From the NCBI RefSeq assembly GCF_003051105.1, contig NZ_QAOO01000005.1, positions 1-64,000 of the forward strand: DNA of 64,000 nucleotides. The letters run 5' to 3'. A program made the translations under genes and the position numbers. This document shows positions 47,776 through 57,019 of this stretch, one piece after another. The stretch is from Nitrosomonas nitrosa (GTDB lineage Bacteria; Pseudomonadota; Gammaproteobacteria; Burkholderiales; Nitrosomonadaceae). Every line of letters starts with the position of its first letter. Positions within the stretch are counted from its first letter, which is position 1. Below the pieces are notes generated by a model that ran no database searches, was not told the DNA's origin, and saw only the letters and a list, made by a program, of their open reading frames with translations.

Positions 47776-48930
47776 CTAGTGATTTCCCAAAAATGCATTC
47801 ATCACCGGCACGATGGACTCATCAAACGACTTATAATTATTTTTGATATTGGCAATTGCCGTTTTAGCAGCGGATAGCCGATTACCATCGCGCTGTAAAT
47901 CGCGGAGGAGCACTACAAGTGCATCTGGACTGTCGAATGGAACCGTAAAAGCTACTCCTGCTGTAATAAGTGGTGCTGCTGTTTCAATCCCTTCGTTAAG
48001 AATGATAGGCATACCCATCACGATTGCATCACCCCACTTATTGGGCAAAGCAAAGCGATTGATACGAATAGCTGGATCATAGAATGTTACGACGACATCA
48101 TTTGCGAGATATTGCGCTAATGAGTTTACATGCGTGAGATAGCCTAAGTTATTGACATTGCTGTGTTCTAGAAAGCGTAGCTGATCATCCGTCGTACGCC
48201 CAGTATTAATAGCGACATTGAAGACGATATCCTTGCAATTTTCCTGCTCGAGCATCGTTGCTGCACGGTCTATCAGATCCAGACCACGCGATTTATTAAG
48301 CCAACCATTGATATAAACATGTAGCCGACTATCCTGTTTTGGCTTTGCAATATTCTTAGCTTCCTCAACTTGATTTTGTTCTGGGATGTTGGCTATTTCA
48401 TACAGTTTTGATGTGCGGTAATCATAGCGCGCCAATGTTGGCACGATATGCGTTACTGCATCACGTGACACTTTCTGTTCGAGCGCAGTGATCATTTTCT
48501 CAATAGGCTTTGGTAGATTCCAAAGCAAAACGAGCCGATCGGCATCATCGAACACATAGCCGATACGGCGGCGCAGACGTGAAGCCACCCAAACCGGCAA
48601 TGCCGTTTCTAATCCCAAACAATAAACACGTTGGGGTGCGTGCCATAAAACCGCTAAAAATACGCGCAGCATCCATGCCAGGTAATAAAAACGGGTCAGT
48701 GCACTCTGGAATCCTCCTCCTTTCAGCAATGCGCTTGATTTGATAATTCCCTCGAGATGAGCGCCCAATGTTTCATCGGGTGTGCGTTTCCAACCCCAAT
48801 AGGCAATATCACGATGATATTGATTTTTAATGATTCTAATCGTTTTAGCTAGCCTAACTCGCTTGCCAGGTTCGCCATGGGGTGCAATAAGTACCACAGT
48901 TTTATGGTAATCAATTTTTTTCTGGCTCAT
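47776..48930 (-). CDS. Glycosyltransferase, GT-B fold
   Basis: A 384-residue protein with weak but consistent glycosyltransferase features. The N-terminus has a nucleotide-fold strand (TVVLIAPHGEPGKRVRLAKT), the middle has QRVYCLGLETALPVWVASRL, and the C-terminal half has a donor-site-like region (RLHVYINGWLNKSRGLDLIDRA, ALPNKWGDAIVMGMPIILNEG). It overlaps the flippase gene by 4 bases, so it belongs to the same transcription unit. Sugar specificity is unknown. Confidence 0.75.
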   Translation of the reverse strand: MSQKKIDYHKTVVLIAPHGEPGKRVRLAKTIRIIKNQYHRDIAYWGWKRTPDETLGAHLEGIIKSSALLKGGGFQSALTRFYYLAWMLRVFLAVLWHAPQRVYCLGLETALPVWVASRLRRRIGYVFDDADRLVLLWNLPKPIEKMITALEQKVSRDAVTHIVPTLARYDYRTSKLYEIANIPEQNQVEEAKNIAKPKQDSRLHVYINGWLNKSRGLDLIDRAATMLEQENCKDIVFNVAINTGRTTDDQLRFLEHSNVNNLGYLTHVNSLAQYLANDVVVTFYDPAIRINRFALPNKWGDAIVMGMPIILNEGIETAAPLITAGVAFTVPFDSPDALVVLLRDLQRDGNRLSAAKTAIANIKNNYKSFDESIVPVMNAFLGNH

Positions 48931-50156
48931 TTATTCTCCAAGGTAACAGTGACAAGGCGTTGATAAACTAATCCAGCGCCCACGGCGCATCTGAGCGTCC
49001 AGCTAATGAGACTGGCAAGTGCCACTGAAATAACGGTTGCCATGCCTAATGAATGAAAAAGAAGTGATAAGAGGGGTAATGAGAATGCACAGATAAGATA
49101 GATAATAGAAGCCTTGAGAAGTGTACGACGGTTTGCGATAACGCCAATAAATGAACCAGGCAGAACATATAGAAGGCGCAAGCAACTAGCCATTGACAAA
49201 AGTGTTGCAAGCATAATAGATGTGCTGATTTCACCATATACCAGCATTTCTAACACGTAGCCACCAGCAATTAGTACTGGCCACATAAGTAGAAGTCCAG
49301 CTAAACCTTTCCATAGATAGCGTCGTAAATTTTTTAATACACGGCTTTCTTCTTGGCGTACTGCTAGCCCAAAAACAGCAGTTAGGTACTGGTTAAGTAT
49401 CATGCCGGGAAATAGAAATACAACCGATGCGCGAAAATACTGTGCCACGTCTGCTGTCGTACCAATCTGATGAACCACAAGATTCTCACCATAAGTAGCA
49501 ATCGAAAGGGAGATGGCTGCTAGAAAATAACTGCTTCCAATGAGATAGATATCTTTAACGCTGCGGATATCATCATGCAACGAAACAAGATTTTTTTTTG
49601 CAGGATTTTGAACAATCAACCCTACGATAATCAAGCCACTGATTACAAACGAACCCGTCAGGATCATGCCGATATCGACGTTGTCATTGATAAAAAAGAC
49701 AAGAATGCCCAAGAGAAACAGTACGCGCCAGCTTCCATTTGCCAAGTAAGCCGCGGTTACTTGTAAATTGGATCGCAACCATTGGAATGCTAGGTTGCTG
49801 AATGAAAAGCCAGCAATGGCAACAATACCGACTAGAATCGATGGCACCAGATCGAAATAGGCACCGATAATTCCCAATACAAGGGAAACAACTAAAATAT
49901 TCGCTCCCCCGACTCGGGTGAGCAAACGCATTGCCTTGGGTTCTCGCACAAGCAATTGATTGATACCAAACAATGCGAAGGTGCTAGCAATCATCATGAA
50001 AGATTTTAAAGTTGCCCATAAAGCGATAGCTTCGTCGTTAGCCGATGCTGCAATTGTTAAGTCAGCCACATAGAGAGCACCAACACCGGATAAAAAGATC
50101 AGTGCAGATGGCGCAAGTCTTCTTACTACCGAAACAAACTTAGTTTCACCAATCAT
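48927..50156 (-). CDS. Wzx-like polysaccharide flippase
   Basis: A 409-residue integral membrane protein with about 12 predicted helices and few charged loops. It is of the MATE/MOP polysaccharide-transporter type. Its place beside glycosyltransferase and acetyltransferase genes marks it as the likely flippase for the undecaprenyl-linked repeat unit. It ends with a 4-base overlap with the next glycosyltransferase gene. The gene is noticeably AT-richer than the sulfate operon, which may indicate acquired DNA. Confidence 0.8.
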   Translation of the reverse strand: MIGETKFVSVVRRLAPSALIFLSGVGALYVADLTIAASANDEAIALWATLKSFMMIASTFALFGINQLLVREPKAMRLLTRVGGANILVVSLVLGIIGAYFDLVPSILVGIVAIAGFSFSNLAFQWLRSNLQVTAAYLANGSWRVLFLLGILVFFINDNVDIGMILTGSFVISGLIIVGLIVQNPAKKNLVSLHDDIRSVKDIYLIGSSYFLAAISLSIATYGENLVVHQIGTTADVAQYFRASVVFLFPGMILNQYLTAVFGLAVRQEESRVLKNLRRYLWKGLAGLLLMWPVLIAGGYVLEMLVYGEISTSIMLATLLSMASCLRLLYVLPGSFIGVIANRRTLLKASIIYLICAFSLPLLSLLFHSLGMATVISVALASLISWTLRCAVGAGLVYQRLVTVTLENK

Positions 50157-50159
50157 GAA

Positions 50160-50705
50160 TTAATCTTTTTCGTCACGGCTTTGTGCAATTAAAGCTACAT
50201 GTTCAGGAAATTTTTTTGCTAGATAATCGCGAGTATCACCGATTATTTGACCAGGATTGCCAATCACTATTGAAAAATCAGGTATTGAGCCACGTACAAC
50301 TGATCCTGCACCAATAATACAGCCTCGCCCAATTGAAGCTCCTGGCATGACGATTGAGCCGGTTCCAATAAAACTGTAGTCACCTATGGTTACAGGTAAG
50401 ATTCGGCCTAATGGATTTGTTGTTTGGATTCCCATAGCTTTACCGACAGTATATGGCGACCAGTCATGAGTTAGGATACGTGCATTACCTGATAGCGTTA
50501 CACCTTCGCCTAGAGATACTAAGCTGTAATCAGTACCATCAATATCAACTTTTCCAGAGATATAGGCTGGGCGCCCAGTAAATCGTGTACCCCAACGGCG
50601 TAAGAAAAAAATATAGGTTGCTGTCGCCCAACGCATATTAAATGGTCGTAAGAAGGTAATAAGCGTATAAGCTACTACTCGCTCATATTTTGGCGCCTTT
50701 GACAT
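50160..50705 (-). CDS. Hexapeptide-repeat acyltransferase
   Basis: A 181-residue protein from the ATG at 50705, chosen because GGAG sits seven bases upstream. A TTG at 50717 would put that site inside the gene. The left-handed beta-helix repeats are visible in VTIGDYSFIGTGSIVMPGASIGRGCIIGAGS (residues around 110-145), and HDWSPY contributes a candidate catalytic His. It likely O-acetylates a sugar in the repeat unit. The flippase gene follows 3 bases later. Confidence 0.82.
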   Translation of the reverse strand: MSKAPKYERVVAYTLITFLRPFNMRWATATYIFFLRRWGTRFTGRPAYISGKVDIDGTDYSLVSLGEGVTLSGNARILTHDWSPYTVGKAMGIQTTNPLGRILPVTIGDYSFIGTGSIVMPGASIGRGCIIGAGSVVRGSIPDFSIVIGNPGQIIGDTRDYLAKKFPEHVALIAQSRDEKD

Positions 50706-50717
50706 CTTATTCTCCAA

Positions 50718-50909
50718 AGTTAGTAATCAGTCGATTTGGTGATCTTTCATAGAAAGTGATTAAATGCTAATTCTGGTAAATGGTTTTTCTATTTGTATTA
50801 CTTAACGAATACAAAATATTATTGTTAATCATAGAGAAATATTATTAACTAAATTAATGACATATGAATCATGATGTAAAACTGTTTTTTTATATTTAAG
50901 AACCAGTTA
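50718..50909. other. AT-rich intergenic gap
   Basis: About 190 very AT-rich bases lie between the ligase/polymerase gene and the acetyltransferase gene, on the same strand. No gene is seen. It probably holds a promoter for the acetyltransferase-flippase-glycosyltransferase run. Confidence 0.4.
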
Positions 50910-52061
50910 TCAGGAGTAGCTTCTTGACCTGATAGAAAATTTAAATGTCCGAAAGGTATCTTCTAATGCTTTTATTAAAGCAAAGAAAATTACCGCATAA
51001 AGGAATCGCGGACTGGTAATATCCCCTGAAAACAATGCATTTACTAATTCATATATATAAACTAAAAAAATGAAAAGATAAGTTTTTCGCATTGTAAAGA
51101 GTTTATAACCTGTAAATATAATTAGATACGACATAAATCCTCCTGATAGCCAACCCCATTCAACAATGAACTCCAGAAAAATATTATGTGGATACGGCTG
51201 CCATAAATAATAAAACTGGCCAATTCCTATTCCGGCTGGATTTTGAAAAATCAAATTAAGTGTATATTCATAAATTTCCTGTCTGATTGATACTGTACCG
51301 GTATCTTCTGAAGAGAAACTTAAGCCTCTAGCGCCAGAAAAAAAGCCTAGATACTTAACAAATATAAAAGCAGTAACAAAAAAGAAACCTAATGTAACTA
51401 TTGAAACAAGTTTTCTTCTATAGGGTGAAAAAAACGCAGCAGCAATTACTACTGCCATTACAGCTATGAGTGGGCCGCGGCTTCCAGTAGCAACAATTGC
51501 ATACAAAGAAATGAAAATGATTGTAATGAGCAATAGAGGGTTATATTTTCTCGAAACTAACAAATGAACGGATCCAATCGCCGCTAGCCCTAAGACACGT
51601 GCCATCCAGATCGGGTTATTGTTGTCAAAGCTCACTCTAGCTTCTTGATAGGCGGTTGGTGAACTAAAGAAAGTTATTATGGCGATCAAACCAATTAAAA
51701 CAAAAGCTTGATCAGTAATTGATGAATAACGATCACGAAGGAGAATAAAGGATGTGACTATACCGAAGATAGTTATGACACCCAGAAATGTCTTTATTTT
51801 TTCTTGTAAGCTAACTGACCATGACAAGGATACTGCTACTAAAAAGAAAGCAATCGTAAAGAAAAGTACAAATGTTATAGCTGCGCGAGTAGCACGCCCA
51901 GTCTTAAAAAAAGAGTATATGCCTAAGGCTATTAGAGAAATTGCAGAGAAAAACTTAAGGTTCGAAGCAAAACCCGAAAAAAGTGAAGTAAGTGGATATG
52001 AGAAGGCACATGCGACTAAAAATATATCCATGAACTGCCTTTTAGCAAAGCGAATTTTCAT
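50910..52061 (-). CDS. O-antigen ligase / Wzy-like polymerase
   Basis: A 383-residue protein with about 10-11 membrane helices. It contains ATGSRGPLIAVMAVVIAA, the RGPL motif typical of the Wzy_C/O-antigen ligase family, and a large periplasmic loop near residues 235-290 (GARGLSFSSEDTGTVSIRQEIYEY) followed by NPAGIGIGQFYYLW and PHNIFLEFIVEWG. The His in HNIFLE is a known family signature. It would polymerise or ligate repeat units in the periplasm. The gene is AT-rich compared with its neighbours. Confidence 0.87.
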   Translation of the reverse strand: MKIRFAKRQFMDIFLVACAFSYPLTSLFSGFASNLKFFSAISLIALGIYSFFKTGRATRAAITFVLFFTIAFFLVAVSLSWSVSLQEKIKTFLGVITIFGIVTSFILLRDRYSSITDQAFVLIGLIAIITFFSSPTAYQEARVSFDNNNPIWMARVLGLAAIGSVHLLVSRKYNPLLLITIIFISLYAIVATGSRGPLIAVMAVVIAAAFFSPYRRKLVSIVTLGFFFVTAFIFVKYLGFFSGARGLSFSSEDTGTVSIRQEIYEYTLNLIFQNPAGIGIGQFYYLWQPYPHNIFLEFIVEWGWLSGGFMSYLIIFTGYKLFTMRKTYLFIFLVYIYELVNALFSGDITSPRFLYAVIFFALIKALEDTFRTFKFSIRSRSYS

Positions 52062-52206
52062 TTATTCTGTACTCGATCTCTCTGACGAATTACAAATGTA
52101 GATTCTGAGTATTGATAACTGTTTTCTATGGATGATCTAAGTACTATGGAATCATGCTGGTTTATCAGTATTCGACGCTCATCAGTATCTTGCAAATAGC
52201 TGTAAG

Positions 52207-52506
52207 TCATAACAATACCCCCTCATCAAAAGCTATGTCATGGATGGGCAGACGTTTCAGATTGGGTACTGAGAGTAAAACGTCTACTTTCCGTCCATGC
52301 TTCAAGCGGCTCACTTTGGCGGAAAACGTGGCGGCCGGTAGGGCAGGGTTTTCCGCGGGTTCAGTCAATTCGAGCATCAGGTCGCAGTCTCCTCCAAGTG
52401 CTTCATCGTCCAGTCGCGAGCCGAAGAGCCATACGCGGGCATGGCTTCCTGCCAGTTGAATGGCAAGTTCGTGAATGGCTTGGGCTTGTTGTTTAGTCAA
52501 ACGCAT
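52207..52506 (-). CDS. MNT-type nucleotidyltransferase domain protein
   Basis: A 99-residue single-domain protein. The nucleotidyltransferase signature is VWLFGSRLDDEALGGDCDLMLE (residues 26-47), with a G-S and a D-x-D-like metal site, and a later strand RKVDVLLS that may carry a further Asp. Such proteins often pair with a HEPN partner as toxin-antitoxin systems, but no HEPN gene is adjacent here. It lies between the polymerase gene and a repeat cluster. Confidence 0.75.
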   Translation of the reverse strand: MRLTKQQAQAIHELAIQLAGSHARVWLFGSRLDDEALGGDCDLMLELTEPAENPALPAATFSAKVSRLKHGRKVDVLLSVPNLKRLPIHDIAFDEGVLL

Positions 52507-52924
52507 AGTGGATGAGATTCCTTGTTATTTTAGTTTGTGAGAGATGAAAGTGTGAAGGTACCTCCATGCGACTGGATGGCCACGGCGCGTTGCGCCTCGC
52601 CATGACGGGTTGGGGTGAAGTTGCTGCTGAGGTTTTTCGTCATTGCGAGGCTTTGGCCGAAGCAATCCAGGTTGGTTCACTGGTGATGCTTGGTGGCTTG
52701 GGCAAGTGGTGTTGGTTGAGCGGGCGTTCATTGTTATTTGAGGCAGTGCTGGATGGCCGCGGCGCGTTGCGCCTCGCCATGACGGTTTTGGGTGATGTTG
52801 CTGCTGAGGTTTTTAGTCATTGCGAGGCTTTGGCCGAAGCAATCCAGGTTGTTTTTGAGTCGATCAATCGGTTTTTCCCTTGTTTGCAGCGTGTATATCT
52901 TTTCGAGCATGACTGGAGGCGTGA
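52507..52924. other. Intergenic region dominated by repeats
   Basis: The gap between the nucleotidyltransferase and CysC genes holds no gene that I trust. Most of it (52566-52855) consists of two copies of the REP-like repeat described separately. Confidence 0.6.
52566..52855. repeat. Two copies of a REP-like repeat
   Basis: The pattern CTGGATGGCC(A/G)CGGCGCG, a TTGCGCCTCGCCATGACGG palindromic part, then GTTGCTGCTGAGGTTTTT, a TCATTGCGAGGCTTTGGCC part and AAGCAATCCAGGTTG occurs at about 52570-52673 and again at about 52748-52851. The two copies differ at only a few positions. The unit shares the TCATTGCGAGG and GCAATCCAG ends with the large block at 42180-44360, so it is a variant of the same family. 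Confidence 0.8.
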
Positions 52925-53545
52925 TCAATCTTGCTTGATGATGCCACGCAGCTTGAGTTCGTCGATGACTTGCTGAACGCACGATTCCAGGCTTGTTTTT
53001 CCTGTGCTGACGATGAGTTCTGGATTCAGTGGGGTTTCGTAGGGGGAAGAGATGCCAGTGAATTCGGGGATGAGTCCAGCACGGGCTTTTTTATAGAGGC
53101 CTTTTACGTCACGTGATTCACAGATTTCAACCGGGCTGTCGCAATAGATTTCGATAAAATCGCCATGCTCGACCAGGCCGCGTACCCGTTCACGTTCCAC
53201 GCGATATGGGGAGATAAACGCGGTCAGCACGATAATGCCCGCTTGCATGAAAAGCTTGGCCACTTCCCCGACGCGACGGATATTTTCTATCCGGTCTTCG
53301 GGGGTAAAGCCAAGGTCGCTGCAGAGGCCATGGCGGATATTGTCACCATCCAGCACAAACGTTCGGTAGCCGTTCTGGTGTAATTCTTCTTCAACGGCAT
53401 GCGCGAGTGTCGATTTGCCTGCGCCGGAAAGGCCGGTAAACCAGAGGATGGCACCGCGATGTCCATTGAGCGCTTCTCGTCTGATGCGGGTAACCGTGGC
53501 GTGGTGCCAGACGATATGTTTAAAAGTAGGAGATAAGTCGGTCAT
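52925..53545 (-). CDS. cysC: Adenylylsulfate kinase
   Basis: A 206-residue APS kinase that makes PAPS from APS and ATP. The P-loop [12 protein letters not shown] is at about residues 36-47, and the substrate-site motifs [26 protein letters not shown] and FTGISSPYE follow. The ATG at 53545 lies 2 bases beyond the TGA of the WecA-like gene, with no own strong ribosome-binding site, so translation may be coupled. The operon position with the WecA-like initiating transferase, and no sulfate adenylyltransferase nearby, suggests that its PAPS serves sulfation of the polysaccharide rather than cysteine synthesis. That is inference. Confidence 0.94.
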   Translation of the reverse strand: MTDLSPTFKHIVWHHATVTRIRREALNGHRGAILWFTGLSGAGKSTLAHAVEEELHQNGYRTFVLDGDNIRHGLCSDLGFTPEDRIENIRRVGEVAKLFMQAGIIVLTAFISPYRVERERVRGLVEHGDFIEIYCDSPVEICESRDVKGLYKKARAGLIPEFTGISSPYETPLNPELIVSTGKTSLESCVQQVIDELKLRGIIKQD

Positions 53546-53547
53546 GA

Positions 53548-55176
53548 TCAGATTTCGTGGTTGTTGGTTCGTTTGATCGGTTCATTGGAAAATTGGATGG
53601 TGTCGAGGCTGGTTTCTCGCGAATCGAGTGTGTGACTCTGTCTCGGTGAAAAAATTGTGGGTGGAGCGTGCCTCTCGAATAAGGCTTCGAACACCAGTAT
53701 CGTGGAGGTAGCACTGCGCCGTTCCGAGATACGTTGTTCATTGCCTGTGGGATTCCCCTGATTTTGCAGCCTCCGCTCATTCTTGCTGCTTCGTTCGATA
53801 AATTGACGCACCTGGATGCCATGCCGTTCCAGCATGCGTTGCTGTACCGACGTGATGTATCGCTTGTTTTCCTCGTCCATTGCAATGTTGTCGCTTATGA
53901 GCCGGATATTGAGGGCGACCGAGTAGCGTTTTTCGTTATGCTGGTGCGGCGAATATTGTTCTACGACATGTACCCAGGAATCGGCAGCCGGTCCGAGTTC
54001 TTTAGAAATCATTTTCACCAGGCGTTCGGCTTCAGTGGCGCTGTAGCTACCTAAGAACATGCCATGATTTTCAGTCGGGATGAGTCCCAGGAAGGCATGA
54101 AGATGACGCAGTGCCATAATGAAGTACCATGGGCGCAGTGTGACATAGAAATAACCCATGTAGATCAGCAAGAAGCTAAACAGCATGACGAATTCGGGGA
54201 TACCCAAATATAAACCAGTTAGCCCAATCGCACCAAAGAGCAGGTGCAGGAATGCGATGACTAGTACGGTATCTTCGACGCGAAAGCCTGCGTGCAACAA
54301 AATATGATGCAGATGGTTGTGGTCCGGCGTGAAAGGAGATTTTCGCAGTGATAAGCGGCGTAACATGACGCTGATCGTATCCATGAGCGGAATGGAGAAT
54401 AACCAGATCGCCGTGACCGGTGTGATGGCGGGATGAGCGCCTTGCGATAAATCGACCAGTAGCCAGGCAAAAAGAAATCCCAGCAGCATGCTGCCGTTGT
54501 CTCCCAGAAAAACCTTGGCGCGCCGTTGAGCGCCATAGCGCAGGTTAAAAAACAAGAAGCCTGCCATGCCGCCGGCAATTGCCGCAGCCAGTGTAAGATT
54601 GGGCATATCGCCCGCAACCAACGCCACAGTACTGATCAACAATAAGCTGATGAATGAGACCGTTCCGGCCAGTCCATCGAGCCCATCGATCATATTGAGT
54701 GCATTGATGCCGCCGATGGCGGCAAAGACCGTGAACGGTATGGAGAGGAGGCCCAGCGTGAGCGTCATGCCAGGCAGGAGTTCTCCCAAATCGCTGAGGA
54801 CTACGCCACCCGCAGCAACCATGATCATTGCAACCATAGCTTGAATGATCAGCCGCACTTTATAATTGAGTTGCAATATATCGTCAGCAAAGCCGGTAGC
54901 AAAAATGATGATTGCACTTAATCCTAAGCTCAGCCACTTGAGTGATTGATCGGGGTAAAGCATGAACAATACGACGAGTGCGATGGCTAAGGCTGCGAAG
55001 ACGCCCACACCGCCAACAAACGGGGTAATGGTGTCATGTTGTTTGTGGCCACCCGGGTGGTCAGCGATGCCGAGCGCAAGTGCCTTGTCGATGGCTAAAC
55101 GAATTACGATGACTGATAGCAGGGTACTGAGAACAAATAAGAAAGCCATTTGCGTTATTGGATTAGTGGTAACCAT
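53548..55176 (-). CDS. WecA/TagO-like undecaprenyl-phosphate sugar-1-phosphate transferase with long C-terminal tail
   Basis: A 542-residue membrane protein of the MraY/WecA family. The first 350 residues have about 11 helices with [17 protein letters not shown], the FADD motif, [26 protein letters not shown] and the DHNHLHH loop of WecA-like enzymes. It transfers a HexNAc-1-phosphate to undecaprenyl phosphate to start repeat-unit synthesis. The C-terminal tail of about 190 residues (from roughly 355) is soluble and charged ([22 protein letters not shown], then a Ser/Arg/Glu-rich end). It is absent from typical WecA. It is the first gene of its operon. Confidence 0.92.
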   Translation of the reverse strand: MVTTNPITQMAFLFVLSTLLSVIVIRLAIDKALALGIADHPGGHKQHDTITPFVGGVGVFAALAIALVVLFMLYPDQSLKWLSLGLSAIIIFATGFADDILQLNYKVRLIIQAMVAMIMVAAGGVVLSDLGELLPGMTLTLGLLSIPFTVFAAIGGINALNMIDGLDGLAGTVSFISLLLISTVALVAGDMPNLTLAAAIAGGMAGFLFFNLRYGAQRRAKVFLGDNGSMLLGFLFAWLLVDLSQGAHPAITPVTAIWLFSIPLMDTISVMLRRLSLRKSPFTPDHNHLHHILLHAGFRVEDTVLVIAFLHLLFGAIGLTGLYLGIPEFVMLFSFLLIYMGYFYVTLRPWYFIMALRHLHAFLGLIPTENHGMFLGSYSATEAERLVKMISKELGPAADSWVHVVEQYSPHQHNEKRYSVALNIRLISDNIAMDEENKRYITSVQQRMLERHGIQVRQFIERSSKNERRLQNQGNPTGNEQRISERRSATSTILVFEALFERHAPPTIFSPRQSHTLDSRETSLDTIQFSNEPIKRTNNHEI

Positions 55177-55726
55177 GGGTCAATCCTTACAAATCATAGT
55201 GAAGAATCATAGTGGCACAGCTTTATTAAATCTTTTTGAATTCACTATGCAGTGTTTTTAAAACGCTGAATTGTAGTCAGTCCGGCCCGTTCAGATTCAT
55301 TGCACTGATCGGCAAGCTCCAGTGTGATAGGCAGCATCACTTGGATGTGAGTACCCTACTACAAAGCGTTTATCTATGCAAATAATTCTCATTCGCTGAG
55401 GTGTTGGGTTTTCTGCAATCAATCGCTCAAGCCTACAATTCATTGACAAATCATTAAAAAAATCATCTGCGTTTTTGCCGAGTTCTGACCTGCGTGGCTT
55501 GGCTGGCATACCTTAATTAGAGGCCAGTTTGTATCAGCATATGGTTCATATGGTATGAATTTTCGCCTGATCACCATTCATACGCTTTGATGCCAGTAGT
55601 GAGTGAGTTTTAGCATAGATACCGAATAATGGGAATGCGACAATTTGCCGCAGAGGGCACTCGCATTGAACCTGTTGCAGTTGGGCTAACCGCTGAAAAA
55701 AATCAATTTATAGGGCTTATTATCGT
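55177..55726. other. Intergenic region with no convincing gene
   Basis: This 550-base stretch precedes the WecA-like gene and should hold its promoter. A minus-strand frame of 70 codons at 55297-55509 (MPAKPRRSELGKNADD and onward) is not recognisable and lacks a clear ribosome-binding site. Near 55540 there are clustered CATATG palindromes (GCATATGGTTCATATGG). Confidence 0.5.
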
Positions 55727-56173
55727 TTAGATATCAAGCGGGTGGTCCTGTGTGGTGTCCAGGCTTAATTCTTCGATAATGAACATGATGAGTTCTTGGG
55801 CAAAAGAACCAAAGCCAGGTGCCACTTTGCCAATACTACTCAAAATGATTTGGCCTTTCTTGAGCACCCGTACCAAATGGTTGAGGCCGCCTTCTTCATG
55901 AAAGCTCAAATAACTGTGTTCGAAGGATTCGAGTTTGAGGTCGAGCTGGCTGCCTGTCAGCCCCGCTTCGGCCATGGCCGGGGAGTCGGTGGGGAACTGG
56001 ATGTAATCATGCTCCTTCAATCTAATCAAGGTCGGAATGGCTTCTTCCAGGCTATGGCTAAGGTTTAACCTAAAATTTGAGCGGAACAGAACAGGACTCG
56101 ATTTATCGATGAATTTCAGCAGCCCTATGATGGCCATAAGAAAGTCTTGAAGATTCTCTATTTTTTCAGGCAT
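55727..56173 (-). CDS. Conserved hypothetical cytoplasmic protein
   Basis: A 148-residue protein from the ATG at 56173, chosen because AAGGAAG lies just upstream. A longer frame to 56269 overlaps the neighbouring gene. It is helical, with no signal peptide. It starts MPEKIENLQDFLMAIIGLLKFID and contains a SSIGKVAPGFGSFAQELIMF stretch and an acidic end. I recognise no family. It follows the sterol-desaturase-family gene on the same strand, with 33 bases between. Confidence 0.6.
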   Translation of the reverse strand: MPEKIENLQDFLMAIIGLLKFIDKSSPVLFRSNFRLNLSHSLEEAIPTLIRLKEHDYIQFPTDSPAMAEAGLTGSQLDLKLESFEHSYLSFHEEGGLNHLVRVLKKGQIILSSIGKVAPGFGSFAQELIMFIIEELSLDTTQDHPLDI

Positions 56174-56205
56174 GTTAACTTCCTTGCTTGCAATAGCATT
56201 CTGAT

Positions 56206-56997
56206 TTATTTCCGGAACGGTATGATCAGGATATTGATGAAACGGCAGCAGATTGCCGTGTCGCGCCATTCCCTCAGGCCGATCGTCATGTTTTGGTGGC
56301 CAGCCTGGGGCTGATCGCGATAAGTTCGGAATAATTTATCCCAAATAACAAGATTAAAGCCAAAATTACTATTCATCTCCTGGCTGATAGCCGAGTGATG
56401 AACCCGATGCACGTCGGGGGTGACGATCAGTTTACGTAACCCTTGATCCAATGCGGCGGGTAAACGGATGTTGCTATGATTGAACATCGCCATTGCATTG
56501 AGGATTACTTCGAATATCAATACAGCGAGCGCGGGTGCACCGAGTAGCGTAATGGCGGCGAATTTGATCAGCATCGAGAGCAGCATTTCGAAGGGGTGAA
56601 AACGTGCGCCGGTTGTCACATCGATATCCAAATCGGCATGGTGGGCCCGATGGAGCCGCCAGAGCACAGGGAATGCATGCATCATCACGTGTTGCCAGTA
56701 GATGACCAGATCGAGCAGGAGGATGCTGACAATCACTGCAAGCCAGGAAGGGGTTTCAATCCAGTTGAATAGTCCCCATCCCTTACTTTGTGCGTAGATC
56801 GCCATGCCGGTGCCTGCGATAGGAAAGAGTAGTCGTAGCAAAATGCTATTGAGCAGCGTCAAGGTTAAATTACTGCGCCAGCGCAATAGTTTCGAAACGG
56901 TCAGAGCGCGTTTGGGGGCGTGGATTTCCCATGCTGCCATGAGTAAAAAAATCCCGAAGAAAAATCCTAACCGGACAGCGATTTCATTCTCGATCAT
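56206..56997 (-). CDS. Sterol desaturase / fatty acid hydroxylase family protein
   Basis: A 263-residue inner-membrane protein from the ATG at 56997. The longer frame to 57081 overlaps the upstream gene. Four or five helices carry the iron-binding histidine motifs of the family: HVMMH, HRAHH, HHSAIS and HRVHH. These use a di-iron centre to hydroxylate or desaturate lipids. Its substrate is unknown. It is close behind a secreted-protein gene and may form a small lipid-modification operon with it. Confidence 0.87.
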   Translation of the reverse strand: MIENEIAVRLGFFFGIFLLMAAWEIHAPKRALTVSKLLRWRSNLTLTLLNSILLRLLFPIAGTGMAIYAQSKGWGLFNWIETPSWLAVIVSILLLDLVIYWQHVMMHAFPVLWRLHRAHHADLDIDVTTGARFHPFEMLLSMLIKFAAITLLGAPALAVLIFEVILNAMAMFNHSNIRLPAALDQGLRKLIVTPDVHRVHHSAISQEMNSNFGFNLVIWDKLFRTYRDQPQAGHQNMTIGLREWRDTAICCRFINILIIPFRK

Positions 56998-57019
56998 GGT
57001 GAATATGTTGGCAGTTTGC

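Noticed and set aside
52207..52506. Toxin-antitoxin pair (MNT-HEPN)
   Set aside because: Only the nucleotidyltransferase is present. No HEPN-like frame lies on either side.
55297..55509. A 70-codon minus-strand frame upstream of the WecA-like gene
   Set aside because: No recognisable motif and no good ribosome-binding site. It could be a remnant, but I cannot support it.
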